Source: Chrysophaeum taylorii | Taxonomy: Eukaryota; Sar; Pelagophyceae; Pelagomonadales; Pelagomonadaceae | Reading direction: 5' to 3' | DNA length: 64,000 bases | NCBI GenBank assembly: GCA_029834535.1 | Contig: JAQMWT010000208.1 | Location: 1-64,000, forward strand | Shown: positions 31,077 to 41,531 of the stretch, in pieces | Layout of the letters: each line of letters begins with the position of its first letter | Numbering within the stretch: position 1 is the stretch's first letter | Translations under genes and position numbers: made by a program | Notes under the pieces: generated by a model | What the model saw: only the letters and a program-made list of their open reading frames with translations | Told to the model about the DNA's origin: nothing | Databases searched by the model: none

Positions 31077-31763
31077 AGCGATGATCAACACGCAAGCCGC
31101 GCGGGCAAGTTCTTCGTCATCATTGACAAGTACGAGAAGAGGGTGGGGAAAGGCAAGGCGAAGGTGGTTCGGAGCTCGACGCTGTACGACACAAAGGAGG
31201 ACGCCGCTGCAGTGAGGGACGACTTTCGGCAGGAGCACGAGCCGCGGGAGAACAAGCGCAAGCCTGCGGGCGCGCCGGTTGCCTCGGAGGAGACGGCGAA
31301 GAGGCCGCCGAAGTTGGTGGCCGCGTCGTCGCCGCCGCTGAAGAAGGCCAAGTTCGCGCCGGCCTTTGTGGGACCGAAACGGGGCGCTCGTCGTGCCGTC
31401 GGAGACAGCTCACTGGCCGGGCCTCTCCAGAACAAGAAGCGCAAGGCTGAGTTCATCGACCCAAAGCGCGCCGAGGATCTCGCCAAGTGCTTGCAGCGCG
31501 CCCAGAGAAAGCGGAAGGCGAGGCACTTTTCGAGGAACATGGCGTACGTTTCATGCGGTACTCGCGGACTGCCCGCGAGTACAAGCTTGTCTACCGCGCC
31601 GAGAATGGAGGCAAAGACGAGACCGCCCATTTTTCTCGCGATCGAAACCCAGCGCCACGCCCAGAAGCTCAAGCGGACTGCCGGAACCCATCGCACCATC
31701 CCCCAGTCTGATGAACTGCAGCGCGCGAATACCAGCGCCATGGACTTTATTATTACCGAATAA
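31077..31763 (+). CDS. Unassigned Lys/Arg-rich ORF, no ATG at its start
   Basis: Open from a stop at 31074. It begins SDDQHASRAGKFFVIIDKYEKR and continues through several basic stretches (KPAGAPVASEETAKRPP, LKKAKFAP, NKKRKAEF, RAQRKRKARHF) that could be nuclear targeting signals, ending MDFIITE. There is no ATG near the start. TAG at the left edge would suit an intron acceptor, so this may be a 3' exon or a gene fragment. I do not recognise the family. GC-rich sequence can keep such frames open by chance. Confidence 0.3.
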   Translation, partial: SDDQHASRAGKFFVIIDKYEKRVGKGKAKVVRSSTLYDTKEDAAAVRDDFRQEHEPRENKRKPAGAPVASEETAKRPPKLVAASSPPLKKAKFAPAFVGPKRGARRAVGDSSLAGPLQNKKRKAEFIDPKRAEDLAKCLQRAQRKRKARHFSRNMAYVSCGTRGLPASTSLSTAPRMEAKTRPPIFLAIETQRHAQKLKRTAGTHRTIPQSDELQRANTSAMDFIITE

Positions 31764-32454
31764 ATTCGTAGTAAACCGCTGGACAGTGTCGCGATAGGTC
31801 CGAGAGGAGGGTACCCCGCACACTTCAGAGCCGCTTAGTCCGCGTCGAAATCCGTGGGTCATATCTCGGGCCATTTTATCCGTACCGCGAGCGACCGAAG
31901 ACAGATTTTGAGCGTCAATGGACTAAAAGAGGGCTCACGTCGCTCTGCCGGGTCGCCCGAGACCACTCGTACCTTCACGGACTGCGCAAGGGGACGTTGT
32001 TTCGACGGGTGTGGCCGGGCGACACGCGGGTTTCGGTCGGCACGATTTTTTTTTTTTTTTTTCGCAAACTGAAAGTGGGTTTATGGTCGAATAAGCTTGT
32101 ACACCAAACGGCGCGATGCTTATGGGTGTGAGATGATGACCCACGGCTTTTCGGGACAGACACTCTTAGCCTCGCAACAGAAAAAGCAGCATGTAGTCCA
32201 AGAAGAAGAAGAAGGAGGAGGAGACTCGCACACACACACAGTCTCAAGATTGGAGAGCACCATCCATCCATCCAAGTCCAAGTCCAAGTCCAAGTCCAGG
32301 TCCAGGTCCAGAACCATATCCATCCAACTTAACTAAAGAAAGCAAGCAAGCAAGCAAGCACGCTCAAAAGAGGCAAAGAAACCAACCAAACCACGGTCGA
32401 TCGGTCGGGTGTGAGTATGTTCGGCGCAAATAAACAAGCCGCAGAGCAGTAGAG
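31764..32454. repeat. Spacer with short tandem repeats
   Basis: No gene seen. It contains a T run (32047-32062), a TCCAAG/TCCAGG minisatellite at 32270-32311 and an AGCA tetranucleotide repeat at 32339-32360. The last part is probably the 3' UTR of the minus-strand BTB gene. Confidence 0.5.
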
Positions 32455-33942
32455 TCAGGCGAGGTGCGCGAGGAGGTGTTCGACGAGGTCGGGGCGGCGC
32501 TGTAGGAAGGCGGTAAAGGAGGGGTCTTCCATGACTGCCCTGATGTTGTCCTTGGCGAAGGCGAGGGACCGGCGGGTGAGCGCGTCGTCCTGGAGGTCGT
32601 CCGCCAGCGCCAAAATCGTCGCGAGGCGGGAGGGTTGGAGGTCGCGCGTGAGCGTGCAGCGGAGCATGTCCTTCAGTTCCGGGTGGTCGACGCGAGGGAG
32701 CAAAAAGGCGGCGACGTCGAGGTCACCTCTTAGATCGTTCTCGAGGAAGTCTCTGCACGAGCGTCGGAGCGTATCCAAATAGAATTGCGTCGCGGGGTGC
32801 GCGGGACGCTGTTGCGAGAGATCGATGAGGGCGGCGATCGTGTCGGGGCGCGGCACGAAAAGGCATCGGGCGATATTCTCGGCCATGCCGTAGACGTCGT
32901 AGCGAGCGGCAGCATCGAGAAGACCGAGGGCGTCTTCTCGCGCTTCGAGAGCAAGGTCATCGCAGCCGTACATGTAGGCGAGCATCGCGAGAACGCGAGA
33001 TTGGGGCTCGGCAAGGTGGAGATCCCCCGCTTTCCGGTCGACGAAGTGAGCCCGAAAAAATCCAGATCGCGCGGCGAGGACGGCGCGGTGGACTCTCACG
33101 GGTACGTCCGCGCAATAGAGTGTCGCGTCGGTTGGAGTTGTTGATTTTATGTTTGCAAACGACATGTCTTCTTTTTCAAGGACGATGTCGACGACGAGGT
33201 CGCGGGGTGCGTCGTTGGGGGGCTCGAAGAGGCAGACGAGAAGATTGTCGTGCGTCTCTATTCGTCGTCGCGTGGGTTTTAGGCGTCTAATCGAGACGCT
33301 CGCGCGTCTGTCGGCGTCACCTTTGCGGATGACGATTGCGAGGCGCGGGGCCGTGGGGGGCTCGATACCAAGCCTCGCACATATCGGGCGTGCGTCGGGG
33401 AAAGCGCCAAAGCCCCAAGTCGTTCCGAAGAAAGCGCGCGGCGCGACGTTTCCTCCGTCTGGCGTCGCGACCCAGAACGATCGGGGGAGCCGGACCACGA
33501 CGGACGAGCCCTTCTCCTCGATCTCGACATGCTTCAAAATGGCGAGGGGCATTTGTTCGAGTTGAATCACGGAGCCCTCGACCACAGCGCCGTCCAGGAC
33601 CGCGACGGCCGCGACCGCGTCGATGGCAGACTCGAACGTGGCCACCACGCCGGCGTGGTCGAGGCGCAGTTCCACCGGTCCCACCTCTTCCAAAAGCGCT
33701 TGGAGCGCCGGGAGACTCTCGGTCCCCCGCACGCGGACGGTGCGGTAAAGCTTTGAGGTCGCTGCAACGGTGGCCCCGGCGATGGTCGATCCGTTGAGCT
33801 TCGCGGCGAGGGCAACGGCTTGGTCGCGCGATCGACACCGCACCACGGCGACACCCAAGGCGGCGCCTGTCCGCGTGTTTCGCAGTTGCCGCGCGCCGGC
33901 AAGGGGGGCCGCAAGCTTCGACACCACCACATCAGCAGCCAT
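32455..33942 (-). CDS. BTB/POZ protein with RRM-like N-terminal repeats
   Basis: The protein has 495 residues. I chose the ATG at 33942 (MAADVVVSKL); the few codons upstream lack an ATG. Residues 1-62 and 66-132 look like two RRM-type beta-alpha-beta folds (TVRVRGTE ... GVVATFESAIDAVAAVAVLDGAVVEG). The middle, 145-255, is a beta-rich region that could be a distant MATH domain but is not assigned. Residues 272-360 are a BTB domain (DATLYCADVPVRVHRAVLAA, FFRAHF, LAYMYG), and 365-495 is a helical BACK-like tail. BTB proteins of this type often recruit substrates to Cullin-3 ligases. RRM with BTB is an unusual pairing. No introns. Confidence 0.7.
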   Translation of the reverse strand: MAADVVVSKLAAPLAGARQLRNTRTGAALGVAVVRCRSRDQAVALAAKLNGSTIAGATVAATSKLYRTVRVRGTESLPALQALLEEVGPVELRLDHAGVVATFESAIDAVAAVAVLDGAVVEGSVIQLEQMPLAILKHVEIEEKGSSVVVRLPRSFWVATPDGGNVAPRAFFGTTWGFGAFPDARPICARLGIEPPTAPRLAIVIRKGDADRRASVSIRRLKPTRRRIETHDNLLVCLFEPPNDAPRDLVVDIVLEKEDMSFANIKSTTPTDATLYCADVPVRVHRAVLAARSGFFRAHFVDRKAGDLHLAEPQSRVLAMLAYMYGCDDLALEAREDALGLLDAAARYDVYGMAENIARCLFVPRPDTIAALIDLSQQRPAHPATQFYLDTLRRSCRDFLENDLRGDLDVAAFLLPRVDHPELKDMLRCTLTRDLQPSRLATILALADDLQDDALTRRSLAFAKDNIRAVMEDPSFTAFLQRRPDLVEHLLAHLA

Positions 33943-34028
33943 AAAATATCTGGTGGCTCGCACTCTTTATTTTCCGAGGGCTACACTAATAAGTCTTGTA
34001 CTGTATACACACTACACATTACACATCC

Positions 34029-35290
34029 TTACTACTAATCGACACATCCTAACTACTAATCGACAGATGTTTGTCTGTTTGTCTGTCTGTCTTTAAATGT
34101 CGACTGCTAAGAGGGGGGGGTGTGTGTGGGGAGCATGAAGGATGTGGGTGGGTTTGTGGGGTATGAAGGATGTGCTTGACGGGCGGAGATAAGTACGCGG
34201 GACCTAGTCGGGTGCTAAGAGGGGGGGGTGTGTGTGGGGAGCATGAAGGATGTGGGTGGGTTTGTGGGGTGTGAGGGATGTGCCTGACGGGCGGAGAAAA
34301 GTACGCGGGACCTAGTCGGGGTCAGCCGTCTACGGCGACCTCGCAGACTATTTCCACGAGCCGCGGCGGCTCTTTCAGCGCGCCATTCTCACGCCCCGTC
34401 GAAATGATGTTGTCGATGCTGACAACGCGCGCATGACCGCGGCCTTTTTTTCCCGGAGACGAGGCGTCGGAGTTCGGAGTTCGGCTGACTAGGCTGGGTC
34501 GGAAGACGACGCCTCGCTCTTTACAGTAGAGTTTTCAACTCCGTGACAACCAACGGCATGCTGACTTTGATCGCGAGCTTAATGTCTTCGCAATCTCGAC
34601 CCGTCGCACGGCCACTGCAACGGTACCAGATACATGATCGATCGTGTCGTTGTCACCGAGGCTCCTCCAACCTGTATCGCTTAAGGCCCGCCTACGCCAA
34701 ACGATCAACAAGAGCCAGGGCCAGACGCCCCGCGAGGTCGGCGTCCTCTTTCCCAAGCCCGTCTTCTGCCACGTCCAGCTCTACATGGCTCCCTGTCGAT
34801 CGGCAACCCCGAGGATATAATCATCTGGGTCGACGACTCCACCCTACCCCACACGTGCTGCGCAATACCGATAAGCCCCCTCCCGGCGTCTACACGCGCA
34901 CTATAGGTGAACTTACTGGGACCAGATGAATTTACTGGGGTTAGAGATTGGGATTACGTGAATATAGTGACCAGGTGAACTTACTGGGACCAGATGAACT
35001 TACTGGGAGTTTTAGAGTAAACTCGAAGGTTAGCGGCGTGTGCGGATCAAGGCAGCTTAGATTGGTGGAGGCGAGAGCGACGAGCTCGAAGGAGTGGGTG
35101 TGAGCACGAGTGGGTTGACGCCGAACTTACTGGGGTTAGAGATTTGGACTAGGTGAACTTAACTGACCAGGTGAACTTATTCAGAAAATTTTCAAGAAAC
35201 TTACTGGGACCAGGTGAACTTACTGGTGTTCAGAGATTGGGACTAGGTGAACTTACTGGCCTGGACTTGGACTTGTAATAATAATAATAA
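34029..35290 (+). mobile_element. Helitron-type helicase fragment R1 with repeat edges
   Basis: It starts with the boundary motif TACTAATCGACAGATGTTTG and a short TTTGTCTG array, then TTTAAATGTCGACTGC. A 108-bp unit is tandemly duplicated (from 34106 and from 34214). From 34324 to 34830 broken frames encode the C-terminal end of a Pif1-like helicase: ILTPRRNDVVDADNARM and TINKSQGQT...VGVLFPKPVFCHVQLYMA, the motif V/VI pattern of Helitron Rep-helicases. It ends in a minisatellite of GTGAACTTACTGG units. No Rep domain is present, so it is non-autonomous. Confidence 0.65.
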
Positions 35291-35306
35291 TAAAAGTTGT
35301 TCTAAA

Positions 35307-35327
35307 ATGAATTCAACGGATGGGTGA
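35307..35327 (+). other. Upstream ORF overlapping the CH/WW start
   Basis: ATG at 35307 gives M-N-S-T-D-G and stops at TGA 35325-35327, overlapping the main ATG at 35320 in another frame. It would reduce initiation at the main start if it lies within the transcript. Confidence 0.4.
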
Positions 35328-36195
35328 AGAGGAAGGACATGTGCTAGCTTGGGCAAATCTGGATGCGCGGCGAGCTGCCGACGCAATCGCCGACGGGTTT
35401 GCCGTGGCACGGCTGATCCACACGGCGCGGCCCGACCTCCTCGTGGAGGTGCACGCCTTTGAAAGCGGACTCGCCGAAGCGGCGCGGAACTGGAATCTCC
35501 TGCGGCAACGCGTACTGCGTAAGCTCGGGTCTCGCGTCGGCGCGGCTTGCGCGCCGACGAAAATCGATATTCTTTTAAGAGGACGGAGCGCTGAGGCGCG
35601 GCACGAGGTGGCGGTGGAGTTCCTGTGCGCGCTGCGGCCGGCGCTGCGGGCGGCGAGTCCCGCGCTCCCGAGGCGAACTCGCGTCAAACCCGAACCGGCG
35701 CTGAGACGCGAGGTGGATGCGGCATGGATGGAGGAACGATACGAGGAAATAAGGGCGTGGGCCTCGCGGTCGCGGCGCCAGGAGCTCGACGCGTTGGAGG
35801 TGCGGAGCAAGGCGTTCGACGAGGGGGTCGCGAGGCTTCGGGCAGAAAACCTCGAGGCCCTAGAAGCGACGGAACGCGAGATCGAACGGCTGCGCGCCGC
35901 GGGGGAGGCCGAGGAGGAGGAGGAGGAGGGGTCGCCGCCGCCGCCCCCCGACACGGCGCCCCCCGCGCACTGCGTCCCCGTCGCGACACCCACGGTCGTC
36001 CAATACTACCGGAGGTTGGATCCCGCGACGCGACGCCACTACTACGAGGACGCGCGGACGCGGGCGACGGCCTGGGAGCCCCCCGAGGCGGGCATCGTCC
36101 ACGCTGTCGACGACCTCGGGGCCAACCCCACCTACCACGCCTTTTACCTCGACGCCAAGTCCAAGAGGACAGCCTGGACCCTCTCGGAGATGTAA
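35320..36195 (+). CDS. CH-like / coiled-coil / WW-like protein
   Basis: The protein has 291 residues. The N-terminal 1-110 resembles a CH-type domain (DGFAVARLIHTARP ... NWNLLRQRVLRKLG ... ILLRGRS). Residues 130-200 are a charged coiled coil, ending in an acidic run and a proline run. Two WW-like segments lie at the C-terminus, 227-255 (VVQYYRRLDPATRRHYYED...TAWEPP) and 272-290 (AFYLDAKSKRTAW). The first tryptophan of the classical WW motif is replaced by Tyr. Such proteins are usually cytoskeletal or ciliary adaptors; the specific role is unknown. An upstream ORF overlaps the start. No introns. Confidence 0.65.
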   Translation: MGEEEGHVLAWANLDARRAADAIADGFAVARLIHTARPDLLVEVHAFESGLAEAARNWNLLRQRVLRKLGSRVGAACAPTKIDILLRGRSAEARHEVAVEFLCALRPALRAASPALPRRTRVKPEPALRREVDAAWMEERYEEIRAWASRSRRQELDALEVRSKAFDEGVARLRAENLEALEATEREIERLRAAGEAEEEEEEGSPPPPPDTAPPAHCVPVATPTVVQYYRRLDPATRRHYYEDARTRATAWEPPEAGIVHAVDDLGANPTYHAFYLDAKSKRTAWTLSEM

Positions 36196-36326
36196 TAATA
36201 ATAATAATAATATATATAGGGGAAGTAATATAAAGGGAAAGAAGTGAAGGGGTAAGTAACTAACTTCCTATAAAGGGGTAAGTAACTACCTTCCTACTCA
36301 TTAACAACAAACAAATCGATCGAAAA
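36196..36326 (+). other. Short spacer with a direct repeat before the BAR gene
   Basis: GGGGTAAGTAACT(A)ACTTCCTA occurs twice (36248 and 36276). TAA/ATA repeats follow the WW stop. The promoter of the next gene must lie within these 131 bases or in the upstream gene. Confidence 0.45.
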
Positions 36327-38711
36327 ATGAACCGTATGAGCCGGCTGTCGGCGGCCGCCGGATTCGCGATGCGGCACGGTCGCGTCGCCGGCGGGGGCGA
36401 GAAGGACGAGGAACACGAGAAGATGATGGAGACGTTCGGGGCGTACGAAGGCCGCGTGAAGACGTTGGTCGCCATGACCCTCGATGCCCGCGCGCAGCTG
36501 GCCGAGGCGTTTTTACAGCTCGGGTTTGCCGCGCAGTGCTTCAAGGAGCTGACGGCCCCCGAGGTGGATATCGCGGGAAGTGGTGCCCTCGTAAATGCGG
36601 GAGCCCCGCTCCCCGACGCGCAGAGGACGGCGGCGCTCGCGGCGCGCGTCGCTCGGAGTCGAGCGATCGCGGGTCTGCTTCAAGAAGCCTTCCACGCGTC
36701 GTTTGGGGAGGCCCTCCAGACGACGTTGTTGACGCCGTTGGAGAGCGAGGTGGAGCTGTTCGAGAAGACGCACGCCGACGTGGCCAAGCACCACGAGGCG
36801 CGGCTGGAGAATCAGCACTACGCGTCCAAGCTCTCGAGCCTCCAGCAGAAGACGGGAGAGTCGGACAAAGAGCGGGAGAAGCTGCAGCGAAACGCCGACA
36901 AGGCCGCCGAGGCAAATACCAAGCTGCAGGAGGCCAAGGCCCAGCTCCAGGCGGACCTCGCCGCCCACGACGCCGTCCGGAAGGAAGTGCTGACGCGCCG
37001 CGTGAACGAGCTCAAAGGCATGCTCCATCGCTTTTGCGAGGCGGCGCTCCGGGCCCTCGGGACGACCGAGAGCGAGGAACGAGAGCTCGACCGGTACAAC
37101 GTGTATGGCGACGTGAACGTCGAGTCGGCCATGTCCAAGCTGCGGCGCGGGATCACGACGACGACGCGCGGCGCGGGCCGGTACGGCGAATCCGTCGCGC
37201 TCCGAGTGGCTCACATGCGGCGGCACGCGGCGACCACGTTTACCAAGGCCAAGATCGAGAAGGACGCCCACACCGAGGACCCCGTCGAGCTCGAGACCAA
37301 CGAGATGGCCTCGCGCTACGAAAAGGCCTGGTCTGTCCTCGAGCGCCTCCCCCACGTGCTCGAAGCCCTCCGCCGCTGGTACGAGGCGGGATTCGGCGCC
37401 TTCACGGGCGTCGCCGCCGAGCTCGCCGCCGCCGTCAAGGACGAGGACGCGCCCGAGGAAAAGGCGGTAGTCCTCCAGTTCCACGCGGCCCTCGACGAGG
37501 TCCGCGCGACCCTGTCGACGACGGTCGTCGCCCGCGTCCTCGAGGACGTCGTCCAACCCCTCGGCGATTCTCTCCTCGAGTTCAAGGAACTCCCCGAAAA
37601 GCTCCGCGACCGCCGCGCCAAGGCCCTCGAGAGCGAGCACTACCACGCCAAGGTCGCCAGCCTCGAGAAGCGCACCCACTCCGACAAGGCCAGCGAGACG
37701 GCCAAAGAGAAAGCCGCCGAGCGCTGGGAACGCAACAAGACCAAGGCTTCGACCGCCGACGAGGCCGCCAAGGCAGAGACCCTCGCCTGCCGCGACCGCC
37801 TCCTCGCCTTCGACGAGATGATCAAGCTCCGCGTCGAGACCACCGCCACCTCGCTCGACACTCTCCAAAGGGAATTTTATCTCGACTTTGCGGCCAAGGT
37901 CGCTGCCAAGCTCCAGCTCTCGGACCAGGCCTCGCCCGCGGACGCGGCCTCCGCCTCCAAGCTTACCGAGCTCATGTCGCGCGGCATTATCGTCCCCCAG
38001 TCGGGCATGACCCTCAACAAGTCAGCGGCGGCGGACTTCCAGCGCACGCGCTCAGACACGGCGGGGGGTGTGCCCCCGCGCGCCTCCTTCGCCCGCCCGC
38101 CGCCTCCGCCCGTGCCCCAGCCCGTCGCGCCGCCGGTCGCGCCCCAACCGGGAGGAGTCCGCCCGCCCGCGCCCCCGGTGCCCCAGCCCGCAGTCCGCCC
38201 GTCTCAGGGGAACATGACCGAACTCATGAGCCGCAAGGCGAGCCTCAGCGCCGACGAGGCAGCGCAAGTACGACAGATGATGATGCAGCAAAAGACCCGC
38301 GCGGCACCAACTTCTTCCGCGCCGTGTGGGCAGCAGCAACAGCAGCAGCACCAGGCCGCTCCCGTGCCGCCCTATGCGCAGCAGCAGCAGCACCAGGCGG
38401 CTCCCGCGGCCTGGCCTGCCGCCACCCCCTCGGCCTTCGCGCAGCAACCTCCGGCGGCGAGACCCGAGCCGCCGACCCCGCCGGTGCCAACGCCCCCGCC
38501 GCCGCCTCCCCGTGCTCCCCCGGGTATGATCGAGGTCAAGGCCCTCTACGACTTCGACGCGGTCCAGTCGGGAGACCTCGCCTTCAAGACCGGCGATGTC
38601 ATCCTCACCGACGAGGCGACCTTCAACGCGGCGGGCGGCGGTGGCTGGATCAACGGCGAACTCGCTGGTAAGTCGGGCGTTTTCCCCTCGAACTACGTCC
38701 AGCCCCTCTGA
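36327..38711 (+). CDS. Double-BAR, proline-rich, SH3-domain membrane-remodelling protein
   Basis: The protein has 794 residues. The first 20 residues (MNRMSRLSAAAGFAMRHGRV) can form an amphipathic helix, as in N-BAR proteins. Two long helical regions of similar plan follow, about 25-240 and 305-550. Both have repeated charged coiled-coil segments including a closely matching stretch (ExHYxxKxxSLxxxT). This suggests a duplicated BAR domain. Residues 580-735 are Pro/Gln-rich and contain two related TELMSR segments. The C-terminal SH3 domain (735-794) shows ALYDF, a Trp in GGWINGELAGKSG and FPSNYV. BAR-SH3 proteins bind curved membrane and actin regulators in endocytosis. No introns. Confidence 0.8.
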   Translation: MNRMSRLSAAAGFAMRHGRVAGGGEKDEEHEKMMETFGAYEGRVKTLVAMTLDARAQLAEAFLQLGFAAQCFKELTAPEVDIAGSGALVNAGAPLPDAQRTAALAARVARSRAIAGLLQEAFHASFGEALQTTLLTPLESEVELFEKTHADVAKHHEARLENQHYASKLSSLQQKTGESDKEREKLQRNADKAAEANTKLQEAKAQLQADLAAHDAVRKEVLTRRVNELKGMLHRFCEAALRALGTTESEERELDRYNVYGDVNVESAMSKLRRGITTTTRGAGRYGESVALRVAHMRRHAATTFTKAKIEKDAHTEDPVELETNEMASRYEKAWSVLERLPHVLEALRRWYEAGFGAFTGVAAELAAAVKDEDAPEEKAVVLQFHAALDEVRATLSTTVVARVLEDVVQPLGDSLLEFKELPEKLRDRRAKALESEHYHAKVASLEKRTHSDKASETAKEKAAERWERNKTKASTADEAAKAETLACRDRLLAFDEMIKLRVETTATSLDTLQREFYLDFAAKVAAKLQLSDQASPADAASASKLTELMSRGIIVPQSGMTLNKSAAADFQRTRSDTAGGVPPRASFARPPPPPVPQPVAPPVAPQPGGVRPPAPPVPQPAVRPSQGNMTELMSRKASLSADEAAQVRQMMMQQKTRAAPTSSAPCGQQQQQQHQAAPVPPYAQQQQHQAAPAAWPAATPSAFAQQPPAARPEPPTPPVPTPPPPPPRAPPGMIEVKALYDFDAVQSGDLAFKTGDVILTDEATFNAAGGGGWINGELAGKSGVFPSNYVQPL

Positions 38712-39127
38712 AGAAAAAGAAGAAGACGAAGACAGAATGGAACAAAACCACCCCCCCCGCCACCACCACCACCAAGCTCATCTCATCTCATCTCATCTCA
38801 TCTCTCTTGTTGTTGTCGCCCCTGCCCTACCCTGCCACACCGAGCGCGCCCTCGAAGTGAACGAAGTCTCAACAATCCAACTAATTATGGCTGCCAGCTC
38901 GGCGTCGTCGTGGTGGTCGTGTCGCAGGCGGCGGGGTAATTAGCGACGCAACCCTCCCGGATTTTTAAGGTCGGTCGGCTGCGAATCAAAGACCGGGGGG
39001 GAGGGGTAAATTAAATTAACCCCCCCTGGCGGCCATTTCATTTCATTTCATTTCATTTCATTTCATTAGGAACGGAAGAAGAAAAAAAATAATAATTCAA
39101 GAAGCAACATCCGGTGATGGTGAAGTG
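38712..39127. repeat. Spacer with pentanucleotide repeats
   Basis: TCTCA repeats at 38777-38802 and ATTTC repeats at 39035-39066 lie between the BAR and kinase genes. No gene seen. Confidence 0.6.
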
Positions 39128-40384
39128 ATGGCAGAGTCCGAAGAAGCGGTCAAGGAGAAGGCTATGACGGTGAAGGAGCTGGGGCTCGGGCTTCCCAAGT
39201 GCGGGGACTCGATGGTCTGGCTGAAGCACAAGCTGAGTCTGCGGCGGCCCGAGCACATGCGCAGAATGGTCGGGGAGAGCCAGTCTTTGTCGGGATACAT
39301 TATTGGCAAAGGATCGACTCGGAAGAAGTTGCCGAAGCACCTTCTCGACGACGGGTTCGAAGTCCCGATGTTCGATTGCTCCAAGTTGCCGGTCCTCAAG
39401 CAGATCGGGAGCGGGTCGCAAGCCATCGTGTACCGGGTTGACTACGGCGGCAAGACGTTCGCCGTCAAGGCACTCCGGAAGGAACTCGCACAGTTCCGGG
39501 ACGAGCATCTCGCCTTCGAGCGCGAGGTCAATTTGCTGGCGCGCCTCGCGCACCCGCACATCAACAACGCGATCGGCATCGGCGAGGTCGAGCGCTCCCC
39601 GGCGGCGGTATTAGAATGGTGCGACTCGACCGTCTCGAGTTCGCTGCGCCTGAAGGACATCACGCGCGACCCCACGCAGCGCGAGGGCGTCGTGGGGCAC
39701 TGGCCCTCCCTCGATCGCATCCGCCTCGCGGCCGAACTCGCCTCCGCTATGAAGTTCTTGCACGGCGGCAACGCTCTTCCGCGCTGCGTAGTCGTTCACC
39801 GCGACCTTAAACCTGACAATCTCGGACTCTGCCACCGCACCCTCAAGCTTCTCGATTTTGGCCTCGCTGTCTGCCTCGAGAACGACCTCAACGACTTTGG
39901 CGAGGACGAGGACGAGGACGAAACTAAATACGATCTCACGGCAGAGACCGGAACGCGCCGTTATATGGCCCCGGAGGTCACCAACGGCGACATGTACGGT
40001 GCCCCCTGCGACGTCTACAGCTTCGCGATGACTACCTGGGAGTTTTTGGGCCTCTACGGCAAACCGTTTCCAGATTTCGACCTTCGCATGTTCAAGGCTC
40101 ACGTTGTCCGCGGAAACCTCCGCCCGACCATACCTCGGGGCTGGCACCCCGCCCTACAGAACCTCATGCAGGCCTGCTGGGACCGCGATCCCCACAAAAG
40201 GCCCACCTTCGATCTCATTGCCGACGAGCTCTACAACCTCCTCAACTCCCTCAGACAACCTCGCAAACAGTATTCTAAAAACAACAACAACAAAAAAAAC
40301 AACGGCGCTTCCCGGGCCTCCTCCAAGCCTCGCGATCCCCTCGCCACAAACCCCCCGACTTCCTTCTGCCCCTGCTGCAGCTGA
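39128..40384 (+). CDS. Protein kinase, TKL-like, with cysteine-rich C-terminus
   Basis: The protein has 418 residues. The ATG at 39128 is the first in frame. The kinase domain spans about 88-376: glycine loop IGSGSQAIVYRV, K114 in FAVKAL, a Glu in helix C (EREVNLL), HRDLKPDN with D226, DFG at 243-245, an activation loop with TGTRRYMAPE, and a C-lobe ending KRPTFDLIADEL. All catalytic residues are present, so it should be active on Ser/Thr. The overall pattern (DVYSFAMTTWE, CWDRDPHKRPT) is that of TKL kinases abundant in stramenopiles and other protists. The C-terminus, an Asn/Lys run and TSFCPCCS, could be palmitoylated. Substrates unknown. No introns. Confidence 0.92.
   Translation: MAESEEAVKEKAMTVKELGLGLPKCGDSMVWLKHKLSLRRPEHMRRMVGESQSLSGYIIGKGSTRKKLPKHLLDDGFEVPMFDCSKLPVLKQIGSGSQAIVYRVDYGGKTFAVKALRKELAQFRDEHLAFEREVNLLARLAHPHINNAIGIGEVERSPAAVLEWCDSTVSSSLRLKDITRDPTQREGVVGHWPSLDRIRLAAELASAMKFLHGGNALPRCVVVHRDLKPDNLGLCHRTLKLLDFGLAVCLENDLNDFGEDEDEDETKYDLTAETGTRRYMAPEVTNGDMYGAPCDVYSFAMTTWEFLGLYGKPFPDFDLRMFKAHVVRGNLRPTIPRGWHPALQNLMQACWDRDPHKRPTFDLIADELYNLLNSLRQPRKQYSKNNNNKKNNGASRASSKPRDPLATNPPTSFCPCCS

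Positions 40385-41531
<1,147 letters not shown>

Noticed and set aside
36513-37868. 451-codon open frame on the minus strand inside the BAR gene
   Set aside because: Antisense to a clear BAR-SH3 gene; GC-rich coding DNA keeps this frame open. No domain pattern.
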